64,000 nucleotides of DNA from Pseudomonas mendocina (GTDB lineage: Bacteria; Pseudomonadota; Gammaproteobacteria; Pseudomonadales; Pseudomonadaceae), in contig NZ_LR134290.1 in the NCBI RefSeq assembly GCF_900636545.1, positions 1,984,001-2,048,000 of the forward strand. The letters are read 5' to 3'. The translations under genes were made by a program, and so were the position numbers. Below are positions 27,617-34,844 of the stretch, in pieces. How positions within the stretch are numbered: position 1 is the first letter of the stretch; each line of letters starts with the position of its first letter. The notes below the pieces were generated by a model, which was not told the origin of the DNA, made no database searches, and worked only from the letters and a program-made list of their open reading frames with translations.

Positions 27617-27684
27617 GCCGCAGTCGCCTGGCTGCTCGCAGTGGCGGCAAGGTACGTTCTACTCATCAGGGATATGGCAGCGGC

Positions 27685-30012
27685 ATGATCGAACAGATTC
27701 TGGCTTTTTCCACCAAGGCGGGTTCGCTCGCGCTGCTCGACGGTCGTCTGCACAGTGCCTGCGTATTGCCGCAAGTGATCTTCAGCGTCGCGCAGTGGCG
27801 CGAGAGCGCTGAAGCCTGTCTGGTCGAGGTACGCGCCAAGGGCTGGGCCAGCATGGCCGTGCGCAGCAGCAGTAGCCGTGAGGATGGCGAACAGTCGTCG
27901 GCTGCCGGGGCGTTCGATTCCTGCCTCAACGTCGCCCCCGACGGCTTGTCGGCCGCTATCGGGCAGGTGCTCGAGTCTATGGGCGGGCAGGGCGCCAGTG
28001 CGCACGATCAGGTCTTCGTCCAGCCCATGGTCGGTGATGTGCGCATGGCCGGGGTCGGTTTTGGCCTCGATCCGGCCACGCTGGCGCCGTACTTCGTGAT
28101 CAACTACGACGAGAGCAGTGGGCGCACCGATGCCGTGACCTCCGGGCGCTCCAACGAACTGCGTACTTTCTATGCCCATCATGCCGCCTGTGAGCTGCCA
28201 CCCTCGCTGGCTCCCGTGGTAGCGCTGCTGCGCGAGTTGCAGGCGTTGTTCGGGCGCCAGGCCATCGATATCGAATTCGCCATGGACGCGCAGGCGCGAC
28301 TGTACCTGCTGCAGGTGCGACCGCTGGTGCTCGGCGCCGAACCGGTCGATGCCCAGGCGCATGGCAAGCTGGTTCGCCTGATTCACGACCGCATCGCCCA
28401 GGGCATTCGCCCGCAGCCCTTCCTGCATGGCGAGCGCACCGTGTTCGGGGTGATGCCGGACTGGAATCCGGCCGAGATCATCGGTGTGCGACCACGGCCA
28501 CTGGCTCTGTCGCTGTACCGTGAGTTGGTGACCGACATGATCTGGGCCTACCAACGCAACAACTACGGCTACCGCAACCTGCGCAGCTTCCCGCTGATGC
28601 TGCATTTTCACGGGCTGCCCTACATCGACGTGCGCGTCAGCTTCAACTCCTTCATCCCGCGCGACATCGACGGAGCCCTGGCTGACAAGCTGGTCAACTA
28701 CTACATCGAGCGCCTGTTGTCCGCGCCCAATCTGCATGACAAAGTCGAGTTCGAGATCGTTTTCTCCTGCTACACGCTGGATCTGCCGCAACGCCTGCAG
28801 GCCCTGCAGGATGCGGGGTTCACTGAGGCCGAGTGCCGACGCCTGGCCGACAGCCTGCGCGAGCTGACCAACCGTATCGTCCACAACGAAACCGGCCTGT
28901 GGCGCACCGATCGGCAGAAGCTCGACGTGCTGCTGGCCAGACGCGACGAGATCCTCGGTGCCGATACCGATCCGGTGACGCGCATCTACTGGCTGCTGGA
29001 AGACTGCCGTCGCTACGGTACGCTGCCGTTTGCCGGGCTGGCGCGGGCTGGCTTCATCGCCGTACAACTGCTGCGTTCGTTGGTCACCGTGGGCGTGCTC
29101 GACCAGAGCGAGTACGACGCGTTTCTCAACGGTCTATCCACAGTCAGTGGGCAGATGACTCAGGATCTTGCGCAACTGGATCGCACCACCTTCCTGGCGC
29201 GCTACGGCCACCTGCGGCCGGGCACTTACGACATCCTTTCGCCGCGCTACGACGAGGCGCCCGATCTGTATTTCGACTGGCACAACCTGGCGGTCGAGGC
29301 TCGCCACGACAGTGGCCGTTTCGCCCTGTCGCTGGCGCAGATGCGCGAGATCAGCCGCCTGCTCAGTGAGCACGGGTTGTCCCATGACGTGGTGGGGTTG
29401 TTCGATTTCCTCCAGGCCGGCATCGAATTGCGCGAATACGCCAAGTTCGTGTTCACGCGCAACCTGTCCGATGCGCTGTCGCTGTTCCGTGAACTGGGCC
29501 ATGACCTGGGCTTCAGCGCCGAGGACATGTCCTACGCCAACATTCAGGTGATCAAGGAGCTGCATGCCGCCAGCGCCGACCCCAGGGAGCTGATCGCTGC
29601 CAGCATCGAGGAAGGGCGCCGGCGCTACGGCGAAACCTGTCAGATCGTCTTGCCGCCGCTGATCACTCGTGCCGAAGACGCCTTCTGTTTTCACCTGCCG
29701 CAGGCCGAGCCGAACTTCATCACCCAGCGCCAGGTGACGGGTTCGGTGATGGACTACCACCAGCGCGACCAGTTGCACGGGGCCATCGTCATGATTCCCA
29801 GCGCCGACCCCGGGTTCGACTGGATCTTCTCGCACCGCATCGCTGGCTTCATCACCGCCTATGGCGGTACCAACTCGCACATGGCGATCCGCGCCAACGA
29901 ACTCGGCCTGCCTGCCGTGATCGGTGCAGGAGAGGTGCTTTATCGCAAGTGGGCTGCCGCACAGATGCTCAACATCGACTGCGCCAACCGACGCGTCGAG
30001 GTGTTGCGGTGA
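27685..30012 (+). CDS. L-glutamine kinase-like protein (Cj1418 family; PEP-synthase/PPDK-like)
   Basis: 775 aa from the ATG at 27685. Residues ~25-215 are an ATP-grasp domain of PEP-synthase type (MAVRSSSSREDGEQSSAAGAF at ~57-77; LYLLQVRPLV near 207-215). The C-terminus is the swivelling phosphohistidine domain with GGTNSHMAIRANELGLPAVIG, catalytic His732. The ~400-residue middle lacks the pyruvate/PEP-binding TIM barrel. This ATP-grasp/swivel arrangement is that of the C. jejuni capsule enzyme Cj1418, which phosphorylates the amide of L-glutamine using ATP. The assignment rests on the next two genes and the CysC-like gene also matching that pathway. Plain PEP synthase is unlikely. It ends in a 4-nt overlap with the next gene. 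Confidence 0.8.
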   Translation: MIEQILAFSTKAGSLALLDGRLHSACVLPQVIFSVAQWRESAEACLVEVRAKGWASMAVRSSSSREDGEQSSAAGAFDSCLNVAPDGLSAAIGQVLESMGGQGASAHDQVFVQPMVGDVRMAGVGFGLDPATLAPYFVINYDESSGRTDAVTSGRSNELRTFYAHHAACELPPSLAPVVALLRELQALFGRQAIDIEFAMDAQARLYLLQVRPLVLGAEPVDAQAHGKLVRLIHDRIAQGIRPQPFLHGERTVFGVMPDWNPAEIIGVRPRPLALSLYRELVTDMIWAYQRNNYGYRNLRSFPLMLHFHGLPYIDVRVSFNSFIPRDIDGALADKLVNYYIERLLSAPNLHDKVEFEIVFSCYTLDLPQRLQALQDAGFTEAECRRLADSLRELTNRIVHNETGLWRTDRQKLDVLLARRDEILGADTDPVTRIYWLLEDCRRYGTLPFAGLARAGFIAVQLLRSLVTVGVLDQSEYDAFLNGLSTVSGQMTQDLAQLDRTTFLARYGHLRPGTYDILSPRYDEAPDLYFDWHNLAVEARHDSGRFALSLAQMREISRLLSEHGLSHDVVGLFDFLQAGIELREYAKFVFTRNLSDALSLFRELGHDLGFSAEDMSYANIQVIKELHAASADPRELIAASIEEGRRRYGETCQIVLPPLITRAEDAFCFHLPQAEPNFITQRQVTGSVMDYHQRDQLHGAIVMIPSADPGFDWIFSHRIAGFITAYGGTNSHMAIRANELGLPAVIGAGEVLYRKWAAAQMLNIDCANRRVEVLR

Positions 30013-30611
30013 GGGTGGTGCTGGTCAGCCAGCGCGTTGATGTGCTGGCTGACCGCGGCGAGCGCCGCGATGCGCTGGATCAGCGCCTGGCGGACTGGCT
30101 GGCGAGCCACGGGCTTTTGCCGGTGCCGGTGCCCAATCGGGCCGAGCGCCTGGACGCCCTGTGGGCGCAAGTAAACCCCACCGCTGTGGTGCTCAGCGGC
30201 GGCAATGACCTGGCTGAGTACGGTGGCGATGCCCCGGAGCGTGACGCTGTCGAACGCGCGCTGCTGGCGCGGGCCATGGCCGAGCAGGTGCCGCTGTTTG
30301 CCCTGTGCCGTGGCGCGCAACTGCTGCTCGATGCCTTCGGCAATCGCCTGGAGCGGGTGGCCGGGCATGTTGGTACACGCCACCGTCTGCTGATCGACGG
30401 GCGTGAGACCGAGGTCAACAGCTACCACCAATGGGGTTGCCGTTCGCTGGCTGCGCCCCTGGAAGTCCTGGCACGCAGTGAAGATGGCGTGATCGAGGCC
30501 TTCTTTCACCCGCAGCTGCCGCTGCTGGGCGTGATGTGGCACCCCGAGCGGGAAGCGCCTTTCGCCGAGTTGGACGGCCTGCTCCTGAATCGCTGTTTGA
30601 ACAAGGAATGA
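30009..30611 (+). CDS. Class-I glutamine-amidotransferase-fold hydrolase, Cj1417-like (gamma-glutamyl-CDP-amidate hydrolase)
   Basis: 200 aa from the GTG at 30009, which overlaps the kinase stop (GTGA), so translation is coupled. The triad is Cys100 in ALCRGAQLL, His178 and Glu180 in MWHPERE. LSGGNDLAEYGGDAPERDAVE matches the PuuD-like subgroup. In C. jejuni, Cj1417 cleaves gamma-glutamyl-CDP-amidate (made by the cytidylyltransferase) to glutamate plus CDP-amidate. Routine annotation would say gamma-glutamyl-GABA hydrolase, but no putrescine genes are present and both neighbours belong to the phosphoramidate pathway. Confidence 0.8.
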   Translation: MRVVLVSQRVDVLADRGERRDALDQRLADWLASHGLLPVPVPNRAERLDALWAQVNPTAVVLSGGNDLAEYGGDAPERDAVERALLARAMAEQVPLFALCRGAQLLLDAFGNRLERVAGHVGTRHRLLIDGRETEVNSYHQWGCRSLAAPLEVLARSEDGVIEAFFHPQLPLLGVMWHPEREAPFAELDGLLLNRCLNKE

Positions 30612-30617
30612 GCTTCC

Positions 30618-31358
30618 ATGACACGTGCCATCATCCTCGCTGCCGGGCGCGGCAGCCGCATGGGCGAGCTGACCGCCGAGCAGCCCAAGTGCTTCGCTCG
30701 TCTGCACGGGCGTCGCCTGCTGGACTGGCAACTGCAGGCGCTACGGGGCGCCGGTATCGAGCGCCTGGCCCTGGTGCGGGGGTATCGCGGCGAGTGCTTT
30801 GACGAGCCGCTGACCTACTTCGAAAACCCCCGCTGGCAACAGAGCAACATGGTGCGCACCCTGCTGGCCGCAGATGCCTGGCTGGCGGCGGAGGCTTGCA
30901 TCGTCAGCTACAGCGATATCTTCTACAGTGCCGCCACCGTGGCGACCCTGAGCCGGGTCAAGGCCGACCTGGCGATTGCCTACGATCCGCACTGGCATGC
31001 GCTGTGGTCACAACGTTTTGCCGACCCGCTGGCCGATGCCGAGAGCTTCCGCCTAGATGCCAGCGGCAATCTGGCCACCATTGGCGAGCGTTGTCAGAGC
31101 GTCGCCGAGATCGAGGGGCAGTACATGGGCCTGCTCAAGTTCACCCCGTCCGGCTGGGGGCAGGTGCGCGAGTTGTTGCTGCAGCGAGGCGACGAGGCGA
31201 TAGACCGTCTGGACATGACCAGCCTGCTGCGCTTGCTGCTGCAGGCCGGTCTGCCAATCGCCGTGTCGCCGGTACAAGGCCCTTGGGGAGAGGTGGACGC
31301 TGCCGATGACCTGGCGCTCTATCACCGGCTGTTCACCCCAGAGGCGCTACACGCCTGA
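30618..31358 (+). CDS. Nucleotidyltransferase, Cj1416-like (CTP:phosphoglutamine cytidylyltransferase)
   Basis: 246 aa. It starts TRAIILAAGRGSRMGELTAEQPKCF, the NTP-transferase nucleotide loop, with a metal-binding Asp in SYSDIFY (residues ~96-102) and a second acidic motif GEVDAADDL near the C-terminus. It belongs to the sugar-phosphate or phosphocholine cytidylyltransferase family. In the C. jejuni pathway the corresponding enzyme couples L-glutamine phosphate to CTP. It is the third gene of a tight operon (6-nt gap) and ends 12 nt from a convergent operon. A sugar-1-phosphate substrate is the alternative. Confidence 0.78.
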   Translation: MTRAIILAAGRGSRMGELTAEQPKCFARLHGRRLLDWQLQALRGAGIERLALVRGYRGECFDEPLTYFENPRWQQSNMVRTLLAADAWLAAEACIVSYSDIFYSAATVATLSRVKADLAIAYDPHWHALWSQRFADPLADAESFRLDASGNLATIGERCQSVAEIEGQYMGLLKFTPSGWGQVRELLLQRGDEAIDRLDMTSLLRLLLQAGLPIAVSPVQGPWGEVDAADDLALYHRLFTPEALHA

Positions 31359-31370
31359 ACGACTGCGTGT

Positions 31371-32096
31371 TCAGTCTGTCGCGCCGGGCAGGCTGAGTAG
31401 CGCCAGGTGCTTGAGCACCGGGTGAATGACGTAGTAGGTGTTGCCCTGTTCGGCGTCCTGTTGCAACACCACGTCCAGTTCGCCGCTGGCCTGATAGCGG
31501 CGCAGCACCTCCAGCAGCAGGTCGGCGCGGATCGCCGTGTCGTAGCGGCGGTCGATGTCGGTGCCCAGTGGAGGTGCCGGGTAGCGTTTGCGGGCCAGTA
31601 CCGGGCCGGTGTCGATTTGAGTGTCGAGCAGAATGGCGCTGGCGGCGCAGACGCCTTCTTCCAGCAAGCTGTAGTAGACGGTCGTACTGCCACGGTAGTC
31701 GGGCAGCCAGCCGCTGTGTACATGCAGCAGCGGGATGCCCAGTTCGATCAGGGGCGGCTTGACGATCTGCCCGCCATACCCGGAGAAGATCACCAGACGC
31801 GGTGCCCGCTCACGCACGGCATTGATGACCTGCTGATCGTTTATGTCGCGTGTCGCCAGGCAGGTGATGGGTACATCGCAGTCGGCCAGGGTGCGGCTGA
31901 GGGGGATGCCCAGATCCGGCAGCAGAACCCCCATCAGCTCTCGGGCCGGCTCGCTCGGCGTCGTGGGGGATTGCGGCGCCTCGCCGAGCAGCAAGGCGTG
32001 GGAGGGCATCAGGCCATGGGCAGCCAGGGTCTGCACGTAAGCCTGGCTGCGCGCACTGTGCGCTGCGATCAGCAGAACGTCGTCGAGGTGGGTCAT
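31371..32096 (-). CDS. Formyltransferase-fold protein with altered catalytic triad
   Basis: 241 aa from the ATG at 32096, which overlaps the upstream gene (ATGA). The N-terminal Rossmann-like formyltransferase fold carries HVHSGWLPDYRGSTTVYYSLLEEG and ILLDTQIDTGPVL. In canonical N-formyltransferases the triad is Asn-His-Asp; here the Asn position is His125, with His127 and Asp162 conserved. Possible roles are N-formylation of the 3-amino sugar made by the adjacent Fdt-like genes (a WlaRD/QdtF-type activity), modification of the phosphoramidate, or a non-formyl reaction. It is the last gene of a four-gene minus-strand operon with the CysC-like kinase. Function uncertain. Confidence 0.7.
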   Translation of the reverse strand: MTHLDDVLLIAAHSARSQAYVQTLAAHGLMPSHALLLGEAPQSPTTPSEPARELMGVLLPDLGIPLSRTLADCDVPITCLATRDINDQQVINAVRERAPRLVIFSGYGGQIVKPPLIELGIPLLHVHSGWLPDYRGSTTVYYSLLEEGVCAASAILLDTQIDTGPVLARKRYPAPPLGTDIDRRYDTAIRADLLLEVLRRYQASGELDVVLQQDAEQGNTYYVIHPVLKHLALLSLPGATD

Positions 32097-32668
32097 GGGG
32101 CGAGCTCCACGTTGGCCTGTGATGCAATGCGAGCGACCCAATCCTGTTCGGCCGCGATCAGCCAGGCGAGCTGAGCGCCCTGGGGCGGGCTCAGGCGCGG
32201 GAGAATCGAGATCAGGCTGTCGATGACCTTGAGCAGGCCATTGAGAAAGGGCAGGGCGCCAGGCTGCTCGGCTTGATGTAGGCACAGCACGGCGAATTGC
32301 AGGTAGATATTCAGGTCATCGTAGCCGTTATCGGCGACCGCCTTGAAGTTCACGTCATAGCGGCGGTGCAGGCGCTTGCTGACCTCGAAGCGTTGCAGCA
32401 AACGTTCGGCCAGGCGCCGCTTGCCCGGTGCATCCGCGGCCGCGTGCAACAGGTCGGCCAGCAGTGCAGCTGTATTCGCAGGGTGTTCGTGGTGTTCGGC
32501 GGCTACGGGTAACGGCACGGCCTGCGCTGGAGGCAGTTGCGCCAGCGCCGTCTGACGGCTCGCACGCCACGCCGGGAAGAAGGCCGTGCCGTGGTACTGA
32601 CTGTAGAAGTAGGTGTTGCGCTCCTCGAGCCGATCACCCTGGCTGTAGGGGTAGTCGATGTCGCTCAT
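32093..32668 (-). CDS. Conserved-context hypothetical protein, 191 aa
   Basis: I do not recognise this protein. It starts MSDIDYPYSQGDRLEERNTYFYSQYHG; the rest is largely helical, with a hydrophobic segment (NIYLQFAVLCLHQAE) and another (GLLKVIDSLISIL), but no signal peptide or clear transmembrane helix. Its start overlaps the CysC-like stop and its stop overlaps the formyltransferase start, both by 4 nt, so it is translated in strict step with them. The context points to a role in making or transferring the phosphoramidate or the sugar, for example as a partner subunit. Confidence 0.75.
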   Translation of the reverse strand: MSDIDYPYSQGDRLEERNTYFYSQYHGTAFFPAWRASRQTALAQLPPAQAVPLPVAAEHHEHPANTAALLADLLHAAADAPGKRRLAERLLQRFEVSKRLHRRYDVNFKAVADNGYDDLNIYLQFAVLCLHQAEQPGALPFLNGLLKVIDSLISILPRLSPPQGAQLAWLIAAEQDWVARIASQANVELAP

Positions 32669-33186
32669 GCCATCGACCCCTGTGCTCGTTGCAGGATGTC
32701 ACGGGCCAATTCGGCTATGTCGGTCGGTTGGCTGGTGTCGATTTCCAGATCCGCTGCGCTGGGTGGCGGGAAGGGTATGTCCACGCCCACCATGTCGCTC
32801 ATCTCGCCGGCCAGCGCCTGGCGGTAGAGCCCCTTGGTGTCGCGCTCGACCAGCGTCTGCATCGGCGGGTTGAGGTAGACCTCGTAGTAGTGGCGAAAGC
32901 GTGTGCGGTTGAGCGCGCGCAGATCGGGGAAGATCGACAGGATGCTGCATACCACGTTGATCTCCTGCGCATCGAGCCAGGCGCACAGCTCGAAGATGCG
33001 CTCGGCGTTGAGACGCCGCCCTGCCAGGCTGTAGTCCGCGGCCTGGGTATCCTGGCGGAAGATGCGCCGAACCTCGTCGCCATCCACCAGCAGGGTATTG
33101 GCTGCCTGCTGCTTCCACTGGCGGGTGATTTCGCGACCGAGTGTTGTCTTGCCCGAGCCGGACAGGCCGATCAACCAGATGACCAT
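32665..33186 (-). CDS. CysC-like P-loop kinase, probable CDP-amidate kinase (Cj1415-like)
   Basis: 173 aa from the ATG at 33186. APS-kinase fold: P-loop GLSGSGKTT (residues 7-15), VDGDEVR (34-40) and ERDTKGLY (114-121). Genuine APS kinases normally sit with cysD/cysN; none is nearby. In C. jejuni the CysC-like Cj1415 phosphorylates the 3'-hydroxyl of the cytidine in CDP-amidate, the last known activation step. Three other pathway homologues lie 1.3-5 kb away. Overlaps the phosphotransferase-like gene upstream by 1 nt and the unknown gene downstream by 4 nt. Confidence 0.78.
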   Translation of the reverse strand: MVIWLIGLSGSGKTTLGREITRQWKQQAANTLLVDGDEVRRIFRQDTQAADYSLAGRRLNAERIFELCAWLDAQEINVVCSILSIFPDLRALNRTRFRHYYEVYLNPPMQTLVERDTKGLYRQALAGEMSDMVGVDIPFPPPSAADLEIDTSQPTDIAELARDILQRAQGSMA

Positions 33187-34250
33187 CAGCCTCTCCCTGC
33201 CAGGGAGCGGGCACTGTTGGCGATCGCCACGGCGGCTACCTGACCAGCGTAACCGTAGAACGGCGCGAAGTAGTAATGGCTGAGGGTCTTGCGGATCGGT
33301 CGCTGGGCCTCCCACAGGCTGGCATCCTCCAACAACTCTTCGAGGCGACCGCTGTGCTGGTTACCAAGGTGAGGCAGGTACTTGCGCAGCCAGATGTCCG
33401 AGGAGTCCTCGCCCATCAGCGGATCGGCTTCGGCCTTGGGCAGGTCGAGCAGCAGCACATTGCGATCGGTGTAGATGCCGCCGAAGGCGGAGCCACCGTA
33501 GTCGCACAGCAGGAAGTCGGCGAGCTGGAACAGCACGACGTTGTCGATATGTTCGCGGATCACGCAGGTGAAACGCTCCAGCTCGCGCATGCGCGCCGGC
33601 TCGTCGGTGATGGTGATCGGGTGGGGTTTGACGATGACGTTGTAGCGCGCCTGCAAACGTGCGACGGCGGCAGCGAACAGGTCGATCGAGCTGAGCGTGC
33701 TCCAGGTCGGCAGCCACACCACGGTCTGCCGATTGGGGGCGAGTTTCAGCTCGGTCAGGCGCGCTGTGCGATCCAGCGGCTGGTTGAAGAAACGGTCGAA
33801 GCGGGGGTAGCCCATCTGGATCTTCAGCGTGTCCTGGCAGAATTCCAGGTGCTCAGCCTGATAAGGGCCGAAGCAGAGGATGCTGTCGTACACCTGGTTC
33901 CAGGACTGGAAGTTCCAGCCAGCCTTGCCGTTGGCGTACATGAACCGCAGGTTGTAGCGGCCGATGGACTTGGGCAGGTAGGGCGAGTCTGCGCCACGCA
34001 GGTAATGCTGGGGGAAGTTCGACACCAGGGTGGTGTAGCGCTCCTTGCGGGCGAGCATTTCGCGTGCGTCGCGCCATGGCAACTGATGCCGCTGGCAGCC
34101 GGCGACCACGGCGTCGATGTCCTGCTGCGTCTTGCCGGTAACGGCGATCTCCACGCTGCCTGTCGGCAGGTGCTGCCAGACCGCGTGGTAGTGATTGAAC
34201 ATCTCAGGGTTGTGAATCAGAAAACCGAAGCGTTCGAGTTCGCTGGCCAT
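33186..34250 (-). CDS. CDP-glycerol glycerophosphotransferase-like protein, candidate phosphoramidate transferase
   Basis: 354 aa, GT-B-like fold. CDP-glycerol:glycerophosphotransferase family marks are present: VVWLPTWSTLSS, NVIVKPHPITI and ADFLLCDYGGSAFGGIYTDRNVLLLDLP. Family members transfer a phospho-group from a CDP-activated donor to a glycan hydroxyl. It is first in the operon and overlaps the CDP-amidate-kinase-like gene, so the cytidine-activated phosphoramidate is an attractive donor. No membrane segment, consistent with a cytosolic enzyme acting on flagellin or a nucleotide sugar. A true glycerol-phosphate or sugar transferase remains possible. Confidence 0.72.
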   Translation of the reverse strand: MASELERFGFLIHNPEMFNHYHAVWQHLPTGSVEIAVTGKTQQDIDAVVAGCQRHQLPWRDAREMLARKERYTTLVSNFPQHYLRGADSPYLPKSIGRYNLRFMYANGKAGWNFQSWNQVYDSILCFGPYQAEHLEFCQDTLKIQMGYPRFDRFFNQPLDRTARLTELKLAPNRQTVVWLPTWSTLSSIDLFAAAVARLQARYNVIVKPHPITITDEPARMRELERFTCVIREHIDNVVLFQLADFLLCDYGGSAFGGIYTDRNVLLLDLPKAEADPLMGEDSSDIWLRKYLPHLGNQHSGRLEELLEDASLWEAQRPIRKTLSHYYFAPFYGYAGQVAAVAIANSARSLAGRG

Positions 34251-34378
34251 GCCGTCCCGTCCTGGCGATTACCGATGCGCCATGTTACTGGAAATTAACC
34301 GGCGGTTGAGGCGCTTCTTCCGTGACGCTTCAGGCTAGGCTTGCTACGCTCGAAACTTCTCTCAAGGGCAGTCCATAC

Positions 34379-34843
34379 ATGGCATCGATCCATCCGTCCG
34401 CGGACGTCAAAAGCCACTCGATTGGTGAGGGCACCTCGGTCTGGCAGTTCGTGGTGATCCTCGCGCAGGCGCGCATCGGTCGCGACTGCAACATCAACGC
34501 CCACTGCTTCATCGAGAACGACGTGGTGCTCGGTGATCGGGTTACGGTGAAATGCGGCGTATACCTGTGGGACGGCCTGCGTATCGCCGACGATGTTTTC
34601 ATCGGTCCCAACGCCACCTTCACCAATGATCGATTGCCGCGTTCCAAGCGATATCCCGACAGCTTCCCGCAGACCGTGATCGAACGTGGCGCCTCCATTG
34701 GTGCCGCGGCGGTCATCCTGCCAGGCCTGACCATCGGCGCCGGTGCCATGGTCGGCGCCGGCGCGGTGGTGACCCGCGATGTTCCTGCCCGCGCGCTGGT
34801 CGTTGGCAACCCTGCACGTATCGTGCGTTACCTGGATGAGTGA
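34379..34843 (+). CDS. Hexapeptide-repeat N-acyltransferase, FdtC/QdtC/WlbB-like
   Basis: 154 aa from the ATG at 34379. Left-handed beta-helix repeats run throughout ([59 protein letters not shown]), ending [12 protein letters not shown]. WlbB/QdtC-type enzymes acetylate the 3-amino group of nucleotide sugars with acetyl-CoA. The aminotransferase gene follows after 1 nt, so the two act in sequence. It is divergent from the phosphotransferase-like gene across a 128-bp region that must hold both promoters. Confidence 0.83.
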   Translation: MASIHPSADVKSHSIGEGTSVWQFVVILAQARIGRDCNINAHCFIENDVVLGDRVTVKCGVYLWDGLRIADDVFIGPNATFTNDRLPRSKRYPDSFPQTVIERGASIGAAAVILPGLTIGAGAMVGAGAVVTRDVPARALVVGNPARIVRYLDE

Positions 34844-34844
34844 C

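Noticed and set aside
27685..30012. Annotation as phosphoenolpyruvate synthase
   Set aside because: ATP-grasp and phosphohistidine domains are present, but the middle lacks the PEP-binding barrel, and its operon and near neighbours match the phosphoramidate pathway.
30009..30611. PuuD-type gamma-glutamyl-GABA hydrolase for putrescine breakdown
   Set aside because: The triad fits the fold, but there are no putrescine genes, and it is coupled to the glutamine-kinase-like gene.
32665..33186. Sulfate assimilation APS kinase (CysC)
   Set aside because: No cysD/cysN or other sulfur genes nearby; the context is the glycosylation island.
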